DNA of 18,282 bases from Temnopleurus reevesii (GCA_036244855.1 BQKZ01001618.1:1-18282); one strand, 5' to 3'. Counted from the stretch's first letter, positions 7,866-17,548 are shown. Translations and numbers: made by a program. The notes: generated by a model not told the origin, from the letters alone.

Positions 7866-9116
7866 AATAAGAAATAATGATTGTATCGGTCTTGTTTGTG
7901 GACAACTAGTCAGTTGAGTTGGGCATAGATTCGAATCAACCTTTGATCTCATCGCTCACATATTGTGATAATATTCATCCTCCTTAAGATAATGAATATC
8001 TGATCATCATTAAAGCCTATCACTGAACAATTATAATGAATTTTGTCAAATTTGTAAGCATTTGTGTTTAGTTTGTTTTTGTAAAGGTCTACATGTCGCA
8101 AACTGTTACCTTATCTGTATTTGGTGATTATAGTTAGTATGGTTAGGGGGTAGCAATAATGACGAAAAAGAAAAGCCATCATTTCTGAAATGTAGTAAAA
8201 ATCATTCATGTTCACACAAGAAAAAACCGTGTATTTAAATATGAAGAAACAAGACAAACATTGTATCTTGCCATACTTATCTGCTTATAGGAGATTTTTT
8301 CTCTTCTTGTGAACATTTATACTCTGTTGATCCCCTGAGTTGAAGAACCGCTCCACATTCGGCTTCTCATCTGTTTCTTTCTCTAGATCTTTCCTTCTCA
8401 CTCATCATCTCCCATTCCTCTCCCTGTCTATCTGTCTCTCCCGTTTTAAACTTAAGTTATGATTAGCTCTTTAAGTGTTAAGTTTGGTGTACCCGGATAT
8501 CATTTATCTTTTATAGAGTCCACAATTTTCCCCCGATACTTTGTAAACGAGGTTAAAGTGTTATTGAAAACCTTTCTGGTACAAAGTGGACGATGTGACC
8601 TATTTTATGAAAGATGTGTTCAAACCATATGGACATCTTTTTTTAATTACTTGATAACGCATTCCGAAAAAGGTTTAAAAGCTTATTTTCAATCGATATC
8701 TGACTTATCCCAATTCCTACTCTCTAAATTCGAGCGATGTACGAATTCGATTAACATTAAAAAAAGTTAGATTAATTAATAATGATTTTAATCCATTTGG
8801 ATTGACTTTACTACTCTGAATTTGATTAAGTTCTATGTTTGATCAACAGCTTGGATTAAAACCTCATCTTAATGGATTAAAAGCATTAATGAAGAAATCT
8901 AACTTATTTGAAAAAAAATATTAATATAGATCAAAGATCATTTATGATTTTTTTCTTCAGATTGTTCCTTGATCACAATCATAATAGATTACTTTTCAAT
9001 TGTTCCAGCGTAGAGGCTAATATTCTCATGAATTGATTTATACCTAAACCAAACGTCTTTTTACTTTGACATCACAATTTTCTGGCAATGATAGTTTTTC
9101 AAATTATAACTTTTAT
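7866..9116. other. Intergenic stretch between genes A and B
   Basis: AT-rich with no recognised gene. A 103-codon plus-strand frame at 8459-8770 has no motif I recognise and no splice or promoter support, so I do not call it. A pyrimidine-rich patch lies at 8360-8450. Confidence 0.5.
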
Positions 9117-9331
9117 TTTGCCTTTTTAGCCTGCGTCGGCCCAGCATTTTTGAAACTTGAAAACGCTCCCTGGACGCACGCAGGTCATACATGGACTTAC
9201 GTTCGGCGTACGCTCCTTGAGCGCAAGCCGAATGCCAGTCAATCATCTGATCAGCGCACTAGGAGCGTTTTTAATTAAAAAAAACTCTAGGCCGACGCAG
9301 GCTAAAAATGCAAAGGTGTGATTTGGCCTTT
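9117..9331. mobile_element. Foldback/MITE element, family M2
   Basis: TTTAGCCTGCGTCGGCCCAG at the left is inverted as GGCCGACGCAGGCTAAA at the right, with GAAAACGCTCCCTGGACG against AGGAGCGTTTTTAATT. It lacks the outermost ten bases on the left. Open frames across it are shadows. Confidence 0.8.
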
Positions 9332-9437
9332 AAAGACAGGGTCTGGACCAGCAATATTTGCGTTAGTTAAAAGCAGATGAATCAAATGAACGGAAATAAT
9401 CCCCAATACTATTATAGTAAATCGGACAATGAATAAC

Positions 9438-11046
9438 GGCCTGGTCACACCGGCCGAGCGGTGCTGGAGCGGACCTGGAGCGGTGACAAAAATTCATCAC
9501 CGCTCGTAACCGTTCACCACCGTTTAAAATAAGTTGGCATCCGCTAAAGCACCGCTGGATCAGCTCTCCAATCTGTCATGGTCCCTAGTTCCGCTCCAAA
9601 ATGCCAACATTTTGAGACGCACACAAGATTGCGAGCGGTACGGAGAGGGTAAATTTCCGCTCTGGCAAAGTTCACAACCGCTAAAACACCGCCCTGGTAC
9701 CGCTAGACGCATGTTCGTGGTCGCTTGGATCCGCTTGGTCAGTGCAGAAATCTTGAACGCTGGACTACCACTGCTCAGCGGTAGGGAATGGGGGCTTCAT
9801 TGATACCCATACGTTTATGGGATGGTATGGCATATTTATGGTTATAATTGGTTCAGCAATACAAGTCGAATGAAAAAACAAACAATGAAAAACAAAATGT
9901 AAAAAAAACCAAGAAAACACATAAGAAATAAAAGAAAGAATAGAAATATTAGAAATTTTGTCGGGATGAAATTCATTCTGTTTTTTTAAAGTGGATTCGT
10001 AAAGAATTTTATTATGAATATTCACACAAAAATAGCTTTTCAGGACTTGTATTTTGTGATACAGTATTAAGTGTCATTTTATTCATGAATTAGCATAATT
10101 AATTTAGATTTTCCCAAATTTGACTAGGCCTATGCAAATTTTGGCGGCCTTATTCGGGTGAGAGTTGGTTTAGGGCAAATCACTTTGGGCCACGTTGCTC
10201 AACAGATCGCATTTAGGTAATCTACCTTTCTTTGCATATTGTTACAATGTATTGGCCAGCTGTTTCAAAACACACTAGATGTGCTTATAAAACAGACGGT
10301 AATTTATTTTGAACATGGGCACAAGAAAATTTATTCAAGTTGGGTAGCAATGAAGACAGATTGAAAAAAAAACTTGCTGAAAAGCGAAATGATAACTTAC
10401 TAAAATCAAACCCAATTTTAAGCAATTTCAAGACCAAATGCAAAACTTAAGTTACCAGAATTAAGGGCAGAAATTGTGCAAGCAATTTCTTTCATTCGTT
10501 GGTACTTTAATAGTTTAGAATAAAATCGCTCCCTTCTTGAGACATGCAACTTCTGATATCACTTCTAACTTTTTAGTCTGGATTTATAAACGATATTTTT
10601 CAACAAATTAAATCATCATAATATCCCACAATGTTTATTTCCTGAAAATTTGGATTCTTTATCAATAATTTATAGATAAACTTATTTTTCATTGATCTGT
10701 TTATAAAAAATGCGATTGCTTTGTTGTTTGGGGTGTCAGTGGAAAGAGATTTTGAAATAAAGGTGTTTGCGTTGGCCTAGCGGATCCAAGCGTCCACGAA
10801 CCTCCGTCTAGCGGTGCCAGGGCGGTGTTGGAGCGGCGGTGAACTTTGCCAGAACGGAAAGCTTCCCGGTTTCTTACCGCTCGCAATATTTTGTGCTGTT
10901 CAAACTTTGCAGAGCGGTAGGAGGAACCATAAGCGGTGGTCTAGCGAACTTATTTCAAACGGTGCTGAACGGTTACGAGCGGTGATGAATTTTTGTCATC
11001 GCTCCAGGACAGCCATTTAGCACCGCCCAATCGATATAACCAGGCC
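9438..11046. mobile_element. Long foldback element, family F2
   Basis: The left arm 9438-9795 and right arm 10768-11046 are inverted copies over about 280-350 bp: GACAAAAATTCATCACCGCT at the left reads as AGCGGTGATGAATTTTTGTC at the right. Both ends carry GGCCTGG. The middle 970 bp is AT-rich, shows no transposase frame and may be a separate insertion. The 89-codon frame in the left arm is a shadow. Confidence 0.8.
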
Positions 11047-11216
11047 TTTGAAAAAGTGATGTTAGATGGGCGGACATGGCGGAGGTAAGCGTTTTACGAT
11101 TGTGTTCTATTGTTTTACCCCACTTCGTGAGCGGTGACGAGCGTTGTCGAAATTAAATCCCAAATCCTCTCTGCTAAAGGACCGCTACACTACCGCTCGG
11201 CCGGTGTGACCAGGCC
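11041..11216. mobile_element. Second right-end segment of family F2
   Basis: It starts with the same CAGGCCTTTGA and ends GCTCGGCCGGTGTGACCAGG, the exact inverse of the left terminus at 9438. The complete terminus therefore lies here, next to a less perfect one at 11046. Confidence 0.65.
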
Positions 11217-11218
11217 TT

Positions 11219-11660
11219 TAGAAAGCTATGAATATTTCAATTACGTAGCTGAACGGTGATTTCAACGCAAACTGGCAAATTTCGGTCACGTGATATGATG
11301 AATATCATGCACTCCTCTGAAAGCAGATCATTAGATTTTATTGTTAAAAAGCCATTTTAACCTTTCAACGAAAAAATGAGATAAAATTGGATTTATAGAT
11401 ACATGGGTCCAGCAACATTTAGTGATTCAACCTTTTGAATATTTTGTAATATCCATTTATAGGTTAAAACGGATATTTAAATGCAATAAGTTGTAAGAAG
11501 ATATACGTCATAACACGTGACCAAAATGTTCCAATTTGCGTGAATATTACTTTTCAATGATAAACATGTAATTGAAATATTCACCACTTTCTTATTTATT
11601 GTTCGATTTAATTCAATTTTTTTTAATCTGTTCGTATGATTTTTCTGCTGTATAGTTATT
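11219..11660. mobile_element. Foldback element, family F3
   Basis: ATGAATATTTCAATTACGTA at the left is inverted near 11565 as ACATGTAATTGAAATATTCA, with GGTCACGTGA against CACGTGACC further in. The right arm extends to the CTGCTGTATA region, while the left is cut by the F2 end. Related copy at 16765-17383. Confidence 0.75.
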
Positions 11661-11746
11661 TGATTTGTCTGACTTTATTCAAATCAAGATTTAGCTGGCC
11701 CAGGCCCAACCCCTGATATTTTCTTTCTAATTTCTATCCATCTATC

Positions 11747-11777
<31 letters not shown>

Positions 11778-12329
11778 TGTCGTTACCTATACGGTCCATA
11801 AGGCAAAATAATGAAATATTCATTTATCATTGTACTAAGATTTTTTTCCAGATTTGTTCATTTATTCCATTTATCACAACTACACGATTTTATTTCATAA
11901 TGTACAGCTTCTTGATCCGTTATTTCCATTCTATCAAAGGCAAATGGTGATTTGAAACCATTCTCTGTTACCGTATTACGTGGCTTCCTTAAGTTAAATG
12001 AAATTCATAAACCCGAGTTGTGAGGGCAGAAATATAATTAACGGGGAAAAATAGAAAGGTAGTGGAAGAGTCTGAGGGAGAGGAATCAGTAGCGAGTGAA
12101 ACATAGAAGAGAAGACAGAGGAAAGGAAAACAATAAATTCATGAAATGATGTCTGAGTAAAAAAATCGCAGTTTGACTGGTTTTTAATTCATTCACCAGG
12201 AGCGGCGAATAATCTCATTTTCAAGGGGGAGGGGGGGGGGGAATGATGGCCAAATTTTATTTTTAATGTGATCAACAATAGTAATCCAATCAAAAGGCTG
12301 GACTTGGAGAATTAAGAACCTGCCATATA
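11661..12329. other. Intergenic stretch with (TC)n
   Basis: A (TC)n tract at about 11743-11778 and a G run at 12228-12240. No gene seen. Confidence 0.6.
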
Positions 12330-12402
12330 AGACCTCTTTTACATCACCCAAAACTCGGTGCTAAGCCCGGCCTCAGCCCGTGCTCAGCACCGAGTGTAAA
12401 AG
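12330..12402. repeat. Short GC-rich inverted repeat
   Basis: CTTTTACATCACCC.. CTCGGTGCTAAGC is inverted as GCTCAGCACCGAGTGTAAAAG, giving a hairpin of about 20-bp stem. Probably a small MITE. Confidence 0.7.
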
Positions 12403-12879
12403 CAAAAGGGGCCAGGCCCGGTGCCGAGACGCGGCCTAATCTAGGACCAGCACAGATCTGTAAACCAAATTATCTCAATGAAGATATTCATCTGCTCAAA
12501 CATCAAAACAACAGTCATCATTGTTTATTTCATTATTATCATTCATTTCATTGTCATTTGCATCTGATTTTACTCGCCTATGGTACCACCTCCTAATGCC
12601 CTGTAATACAGAATTCTCTAAAGTGCATGCTGACAAAGAAAAAAAATAACAATCGGCACTGGGTAATGGCGCTGCATGGGACAGCAAAGAAAAGTGCGCA
12701 TTTTAAAAGATGCTGCATTGATGCTTGTGCAGTTGTTCAAACTGATAATGCATAATTTGGGAAATTGACCCATGCCCTTCCAGAGGCAATATTTGAGGCC
12801 GTTCAGACATGTAAGTAATGTTAGGCAAACATTTTGTATCGGCCATTTTGTATAAGGCCTATGTTAAACGGATATATTA
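12403..12879. other. Region beyond the 3' end of gene B
   Basis: AT-rich; it holds AATAAA on the minus strand at 12524-12529. No gene seen. Confidence 0.5.
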
Positions 12880-13071
12880 TGGTGTTTTCGATTTCAGTCA
12901 ACTGTGATGATGGGCACGTCGACCGGAAGTAGTACGTCATAGTTTTGCGCGCCTGCTCATTGTTACGTCACAGCTAGTTGCGCGCGTAACAATGAACAGA
13001 CGCGCGAAACTGCGACGTACTACTTCCGGTCGACTTGCACTTCGTCACAGTTGACTAATATCGAAAACAGC
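12880..13071. mobile_element. Palindromic MITE, about 190 bp
   Basis: The arms of about 85 bp are inverted: CGACCGGAAGTAGTACGTC at the left reads as GACGTACTACTTCCGGTCG at the right, with outer GTTTTCGATTTCAGTCAAC against GTTGACTAATATCGAAAAC. The loop is only about 20 bases. It lies about 120 bases after the gene B stop. Confidence 0.85.
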
Positions 13072-13082
13072 CTATTGATGTT

Positions 13083-13088
13083 TTTAAT
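13083..13088 (-). terminator. Possible poly(A) signal of gene B
   Basis: An ATTAAA hexamer lies about 105 bases after the gene B stop. Cleavage 10-30 bases on would fall at the edge of the 12880-13071 palindrome. A canonical AATAAA lies much further on at 12524-12529. Either could be used. Confidence 0.3.
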
Positions 13089-13192
13089 GCCAAAAGTTTA
13101 GCACCTTTCTCAAAAAGAAAAAAAAACACAAAAATTGTAATTCTTTGGTGGTTAACAATTTCATGGAGGATTTTTATCATTATTTGCTCTCT

Positions 13193-13326
13193 TTAGTCGA
13201 TGTAGAGAAGCAGATTGGGAGTGTTGTCTTGATTGTCGTTGATACAAGATGGAGTGGCGTCATTTTGGATGCGGTTCCAGACCTCATCCGCAGCTATACC
13301 ATTAGCAAGGTGAACTGCTACTACAC
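13193..13326 (-). CDS. Gene B terminal exon and stop
   Basis: The exon is 134 bp, phase 1 in, 43 residues and TAA at 13193-13195. It reads [20 protein letters not shown], then ends [10 protein letters not shown], the usual C-terminus of this family (helices after the Ser, then PNLLLY). The acceptor is CCATTTTGCAG|GT. The frame continues the VAG motif of the Ser exon. A (TTA)n tract begins about 20 bases upstream of the acceptor. Confidence 0.92.
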
Positions 13327-16300
13327 CTGCAAAATGGAGGATGAATAATAATTATAATAATAATAATAATAATAATGATAATAATAATAATGATATTAGT
13401 AATAATAATAATAATTATAATGATAATGATAATAATAATGATAATGATAACAATAATGATAATAACAATAATAATAATATTAGTAATAATAATAACGATT
13501 ATGATAATAATAATAATGATATTATTACTTCCACTACTACTACTACTTCTAATAATAATAATAATACTCAAAATCATGATTTCTTTTTGAAGCGCAAAGG
13601 TCCGTCAGTAATGACGCTCATGGCGCTGTACATCATACATAAAAATGAAACAGAGGGCAATATTGCACAAAATGGTCTTAGCTACCCTCTTCTTATTAAG
13701 CTGACGTCTTAACTTTTTGTGCCACCCTTGTAAGACACAAACGTCTATATTAACTGGGTGGTACAAGACGTTAAGACGTCTTATCAAGAAGATTGTAATG
13801 CTAGGACCATTTTGTTCAATTGCCCTTAGGTATACATTTCTGTTTATTTTACTTTTAAACTGAATACTTCACGCCAAATATCGTATTAAAGGAGACTTCA
13901 GACAAACAATGTAAAGTATAATAATGGTAATAAAAGTGAAATAGAGAGATCAGGACAATTTCATGCGCGCACCTAGGATTTCGATACCCGGGGGTGGGGA
14001 GGGGGGGGGGGGCTGAGCACAAATTTGGCGCCTCCTCCCGGCTGCGCTGACAAGAAAAACAAAACAAAAAAAACCAAAAACAAACAAAGAAAGGTCTTCA
14101 CCATAAATTTTGCCGCCCCTATCAAAAATGTTGTGCCCCCTTTCAACAATATTGAGGCCTTCTTGTCGTCAAATTTTGGCGCCCCTAGCTCTAACCCAGG
14201 AGGCTGTCGCCTCCATAGCCCCCACGGTGCGCGCATGAATTTGGCCACCAAATAACAGAGCTATGAAAATTCAGTTACGCAAACGGATTATGATTATGTC
14301 ACGTTACTCTTACGCCGGCACCTAGAACACATAACTGAATGTTATATGAAGAAAAAATATTCTGTTTGCAGGCTGACAAATATAACAAATCACTTCAACA
14401 GCGGTTTAACGATAAACCCCCCCCCCCCCCNCCCATAACTTTCATCCTTTACATCTGCTTCTCTCATTTTCCTTTTTTTCAGACCGCCCCCACCCCCATC
14501 CCTCTAGATTCGTCCCTATTTATTTTCTTACCTGCGACATGGGGGCACGCCATGCTGGTCCCACTCCACGTCGCCGTGGCCTGATCGCTGGCGGGGGACG
14601 CGCTGGTGATCGCAACACCGGGGGCAAAGATGTTGACACATTCACCGAAGTTTGAAAAATAGGCTCGATCATCATTGATATCAGAAGCTGCAACGGTGAT
14701 AGCCTGGATGGGGAAAAAATCACACGATACGATAAAATTTAAGATTTGGTATGCACCAGAAAACTGTTGCTTTGATTAAAAGTAGAAAACTCAGACGAAC
14801 AGATTAAAAAAAAGTTTGGAGTAAATCCGAAAAGAAATAAGATAGTTATTAATATTTTAACGTTATAACTTAACAATTGCTTGTTGTAAAATTTGGCAAT
14901 TAACGCTGTGTTAATATTTGCACATATTTGCACATATTGATGTGCTGTTAGAACAGTAAATGATTTAAAAAAAATAGAATGAACAAGCTGTTAAAATTTG
15001 AACAAAATCGGATAATCCGTTTAACGAGTTTAAAATTTATGTATTCTTAAAGTTTGCATTCCCCCCACGAATGGGCATTCTTGAATTGGCAACTTGGGCA
15101 TAACATAATCTGTGATGGAGAACTCCCCATTCACTTTGTACATGAATTCATTAAAAATGGATCAATGTCATATTTCAATGAAGGACTCATCACTATTCTT
15201 TCTGGAATTCTTGCAGAATTGATATGTCAATATCTTAATGTATGAGGTTAATTCCCTTTTAAATTACTGTTTTTGTGAATAGCTTCAGTGGGTGTAAAAT
15301 TGCTGTATTTGAGAATAGTTTTTGTGTACTAAAATTTGTGTAGAATCGTAGTACAGTTGATGAATCTGTGTAATCATGGCACCTGCCCCCACACACGGTG
15401 TGGAGGCGCGATTAGAGGGATATATCCGATCAGAGGGGTATATGAGACTGTGGTTGCGTGTTGCAGTCATTGTGTGTGTTCAGGGTGGTGTTTCACCAAG
15501 CTAAGAAAGACTTTAAGAACGACTTTAAGTTCGACTGGTAGGCCTATCGCTTTTCGCGCGAAATGGTTCACAGAACTGACACATAAAGTCGATCTTAAAG
15601 TCTTTCTTATCTTGGTGAAACACCTCCCAGGACAATGATATGCAGAGAAACAGATGCTATTGGATCACATAGTCCTCAACTGGACTAGTAGACTCGACGA
15701 GTTCGTAAGCCCCGGTCACATAGGTCCCCGGAAGCAACACGATTCAACACAATTCTTTGAAATGTGGAATTTATTCATTTGAACGTCATCGACATATACA
15801 GCCAAAATTTTGTTCTTATCATATTTTTCATATACATTGTTCTGAGGCAGTTAACTGTGAATTACAAAGGATCGTGTTAAATCGTGTTGAATCGTGTTGC
15901 TCCCGGGCTCTATGTGACCACTGGGGCCTTACCCAGTGGTTATTTGATTATTTTATGTCTTGCTTGTAAACAAAATGTTATTAGTCCTCGGACTTTTATT
16001 TTGTACTTTGATGATTATGATTTAATAAACCTGAATTGAATTGAATTGAATTGAATACCCGAGCAGCCCTGGCGGGAGTGAATCGGCAAGCATCGATATC
16101 GCTGTTGCCCGCTGCGGCGACCGAAATGACTCCATTATCCATGGCTCGACTTATCGCTTCTTCGATGGCATCACTGAGGGAGCTAAATCCGAAAGACATC
16201 GACATCACGGCTGGTCGTTGTCCATACATAGACACCCAATCGATTGCTGGTTGTCATAAGAAAAAGTAGAAAACATGAGAAAAAAAAATCCTCGCTTATT

Positions 16301-17548
16301 TTCCTTCCTTTGATCTTCATAACTTTTAACACGATATCAACTATTTTCAAAAATTAAGTCGAATGCAAATTCAATGGTCCTTTGTAATGCTATTATATGG
16401 CTATTCAAATTGGAACCGGCTTATGATTGTTGTGTCTGCACACTTGAATACACGGCGTACGGTTCAATTGTCCGTGGCCCGCTTAACCTTTCGGAAATAG
16501 TTGATATCGTGTTTTTTCTTCTTTTACAAAAAATATATAAGCTACACGAAATAAACTATTTCCGAGAATAAAATAGGTCGTGGACAATATATCCGTACGC
16601 CGCGTATTGAACTGTGCGGACCCAACAATTTTGAGTGGGTTCGATTTGACGAGCATTACAAAGGAGCATTGAATTGGCGATCGACTTAATTTTTCGGAAA
16701 AAGATTATATCTTGTTAAGTTCACCGGTCCCCATGGGTGGGCAAGAAAAAAAAAGCTCGTTTCGATTAAAAGCAGAAAAATAAAACGAACAGTTTAAACA
16801 AGTTTGAAGAACATGATATAATCTATTTCGGTAAAATTAAGTTGAGCGCCAATTTAATCCTCTTTGCGATTTTTAAGTCCGCACAGTTCAATGCATGGCG
16901 TATGAATTATGGTCCCCATGACACACTTAATTAATGGAAATAGATGTTGAAGTAGATCGGACAATGATTGAGAAAGTTATTACAATGATATAACTGAACA
17001 GTGAAGTTCATGGATATTGGCAAATTTTTGTGACGTATTGTGACAGTCATGTACCTTATGTTAACATATTGTTTTTAATAATCCTCTTTAACCCATAAAT
17101 ATATATTTCTTGAAAATATCGAAAAGGTTGACCCTGGTTGCACCTGCGCCCAGATGTTAGTCGACGAAAAAGAAAACTTTTTTTTTCTGTTACGGGGTCG
17201 AAAAAGCGGGGTTTTAAAACAATAAGTTATACCAAACTATTTGAAGAGAAGTGCATGACATACGTCATATCACGTGACCAAAAGTTGCCACTTTGCATGC
17301 AACACCACTGTTAAGTGATACCATTGAAATATTCGGAACTTTCTTATTTATTGTCCGATTTGCTTCAAATTAATTTGTTTGTGACAATGAAAGGTCGGTT
17401 TTATACCTGCAACGGCGTCCGAGGAGGAACCGAAGCCTTGACAATTGAAGATCCTCACCGAGACGATGTTCGCTTCCCGAGCGATGCCATGAATAGCGCC
17501 AGCTGCCGTACCAGCACAGTGAGTGCCGTGCCCGTGGCAGTCCCATCC
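13193..17548 (-). CDS. Gene B: secreted proteinase K-like subtilase (family S8), 3' part, four exons
   Basis: Paralogue of gene A, seen from the catalytic-His exon to the stop codon. Exons 17407-17548, 16059-16246, 14532-14703 and 13193-13326 join in phases 1, 0, 1 to give 211 residues. Visible motifs in order: [15 protein letters not shown] (His), [22 protein letters not shown] (oxyanion Asn), [19 protein letters not shown] (nucleophile Ser) and the typical C-terminal [10 protein letters not shown] followed by TAA. It ends soon after the catalytic domain, with no extra C-terminal domain, as in proteinase K. The signal peptide, propeptide and catalytic-Asp exons must lie right of 18282, because nothing like them is present between 17549 and the edge. 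All catalytic positions visible here are intact, so the gene is probably functional. Confidence 0.94.
13346..13568. repeat. (AAT)n/(GAT)n microsatellite
   Basis: A 220-bp imperfect AAT, GAT and ACT repeat inside the last intron of gene B. All long frames across it (poly-Asn or poly-Ile) are artefacts. Confidence 0.97.
13656..13828. mobile_element. Foldback MITE in the last intron of gene B
   Basis: GGGCAATATTGCACAAAATGG at the left is inverted as CCATTTTGTTCAATTGCCC, and inside it CTTATTAAGCTGACGTCTTAA pairs with GTTAAGACGTCTTATCAAG. Arms about 75 bp. Non-coding. Confidence 0.85.
13960..14239. mobile_element. Repeat with CATGCGCGCACC inverted ends
   Basis: TTTCATGCGCGCACC at the left and GGTGCGCGCATGAAT at the right. 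The interior has a G run, an A/C-rich tract and several repeats of TTTTG(C/G)CGCCCCT. The open frames in it are compositional. Confidence 0.55.
14240..14531. other. Intron sequence with C run
   Basis: A C run with one N at 14417-14434 and pyrimidine-rich sequence. No feature otherwise. Confidence 0.6.
14532..14703 (-). CDS. Gene B catalytic-Ser exon
   Basis: The exon is 172 bp, phase 0 in and phase 1 out. It reads [20 protein letters not shown], then CVNIFAPGV, the substrate-side loop, and [10 protein letters not shown] with the nucleophile Ser. The acceptor is CATCCAG|GCT after a T-run and the donor is GCAG|GTAAGA, a good match to consensus. The order and spacing match proteinase K-type subtilases. 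Confidence 0.94.
14704..15482. other. Gene B intron between Asn and Ser exons, part
   Basis: The stretch 14755-14850 weakly resembles a family F3 arm (GATTAAAAGTAGAAAAC, GACGAACAGATTAAAA). A 63-codon plus frame at 15054-15245 is not recognised. No gene called. Confidence 0.4.
15483..15628. mobile_element. Palindromic MITE, about 145 bp
   Basis: GGTGTTTCACCAAGCTAAGA at the left is inverted as TCTTATCTTGGTGAAACACC, continuing through AGACTTTAAG against CTTAAAGTCT. Short central loop. Non-coding. Confidence 0.85.
15706..15931. mobile_element. Foldback MITE, about 225 bp
   Basis: TAAGCCCCGGTCACATAGG and AGCAACACGATTCAACAC at the left are inverted as GTTGAATCGTGTTGCTCCCG and TGTGACCACTGGGGCCTTA at the right. 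Non-coding. Confidence 0.85.
15932..16056 (+). mobile_element. Probable retroelement 3' end with (ATTGA)n tail
   Basis: The tail reads ATTTAATAAACCTGAATTGA and repeats ATTGA about four times, typical of non-LTR element 3' ends. There is no coding remnant. It ends against the gene B Asn exon, antisense to the gene. Confidence 0.5.
16059..16246 (-). CDS. Gene B oxyanion-Asn exon
   Basis: The exon is 188 bp, phase 1 in and phase 0 out. It reads [19 protein letters not shown], then helix [15 protein letters not shown], strand ISVAAAGN with the oxyanion Asn, and [14 protein letters not shown]. The acceptor is CAACCAG|CA. The donor is CGG|GTATTC, weak at +4 to +6 because an (ATTCA)n tail of a repeat begins right there. 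The phase fits the Ser exon exactly, so I keep this donor. Confidence 0.93.
16328..16512. mobile_element. MITE family M1, copy 1
   Basis: AACACGATATCAACTATTTTC at the left is inverted as GGAAATAGTTGATATCGTGTT. The core GGCTTATGATTGTTGTGTCTG is shared with the 17596 copy. About 185 bp. Confidence 0.8.
16540..16719. mobile_element. MITE family M1, copy 2, inverted
   Basis: Same family in reverse orientation: GTGGACAATATATCCGTACG and GAACTGTGCGGACC near the left, TTAATTTTTCGGAAAAAGAT at the right. Borders approximate. Confidence 0.7.
16765..17383. mobile_element. Foldback element, family F3, with nested M1
   Basis: GATCGGACAATGATTGAGAA at the left pairs with TTCTTATTTATTGTCCGATT at the right, and inner TTGGCAAATTTTTGTGACG with CGTGACCAAAAGTTGCCA. 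An M1 copy splits its left arm at 16820-16940. The right arm is cut short 24 bases before the gene B His exon. Confidence 0.75.
16820..16940. mobile_element. MITE family M1, copy 3, nested
   Basis: AACATGATATAATCTATTTCG at the left and a shortened right end TGGAAATAGATGTT, flanked by GAAG on both sides, a likely target-site duplication. It interrupts the F3 arm AAGTTTGAAG|TAGATCGGAC. Confidence 0.7.
17407..17548 (-). CDS. Gene B catalytic-His exon
   Basis: The exon is 142 bp, phase 0 in and phase 1 out: [17 protein letters not shown], then [16 protein letters not shown] and SSSDAVA. The acceptor is GGAACAG|GGA and the donor is GCAG|GTATAA. The final G joins CA of the next exon to make Ala, giving the usual AxIDWV motif of this family. 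The arm of a foldback element ends only about 24 bases into the following intron. Confidence 0.94.

Noticed and set aside
8459..8770. 103-codon plus-strand frame
   Set aside because: It starts with ATG and looks moderately protein-like. I recognise no motif, and it has no splice or promoter context; chance frames of this size occur in AT-rich DNA. A protein search with a significant hit would reverse this.
9534..9803. 89-codon frame in the F2 left arm, and frames at 9061-9278 and 10701-11020
   Set aside because: They lie inside inverted-repeat arms and arise from GC-rich repeat sequence. The matching inverted arm does not keep the same frame.
13302..13712. Long open frames encoding poly-Asn or poly-Ile on both strands
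   Set aside because: They are translations of the AAT/ATT microsatellite in gene B's last intron and have no protein-like content.
13973..14255. Overlapping frames on both strands around 14.0-14.25 kb
   Set aside because: They fall within a repeat with G and A runs and inverted CATGCGCGCACC ends. Composition explains them.
15054..15245. 63-codon plus-strand frame in a gene B intron
   Set aside because: No recognised family. It could be a transposon remnant, but nothing visible supports it.
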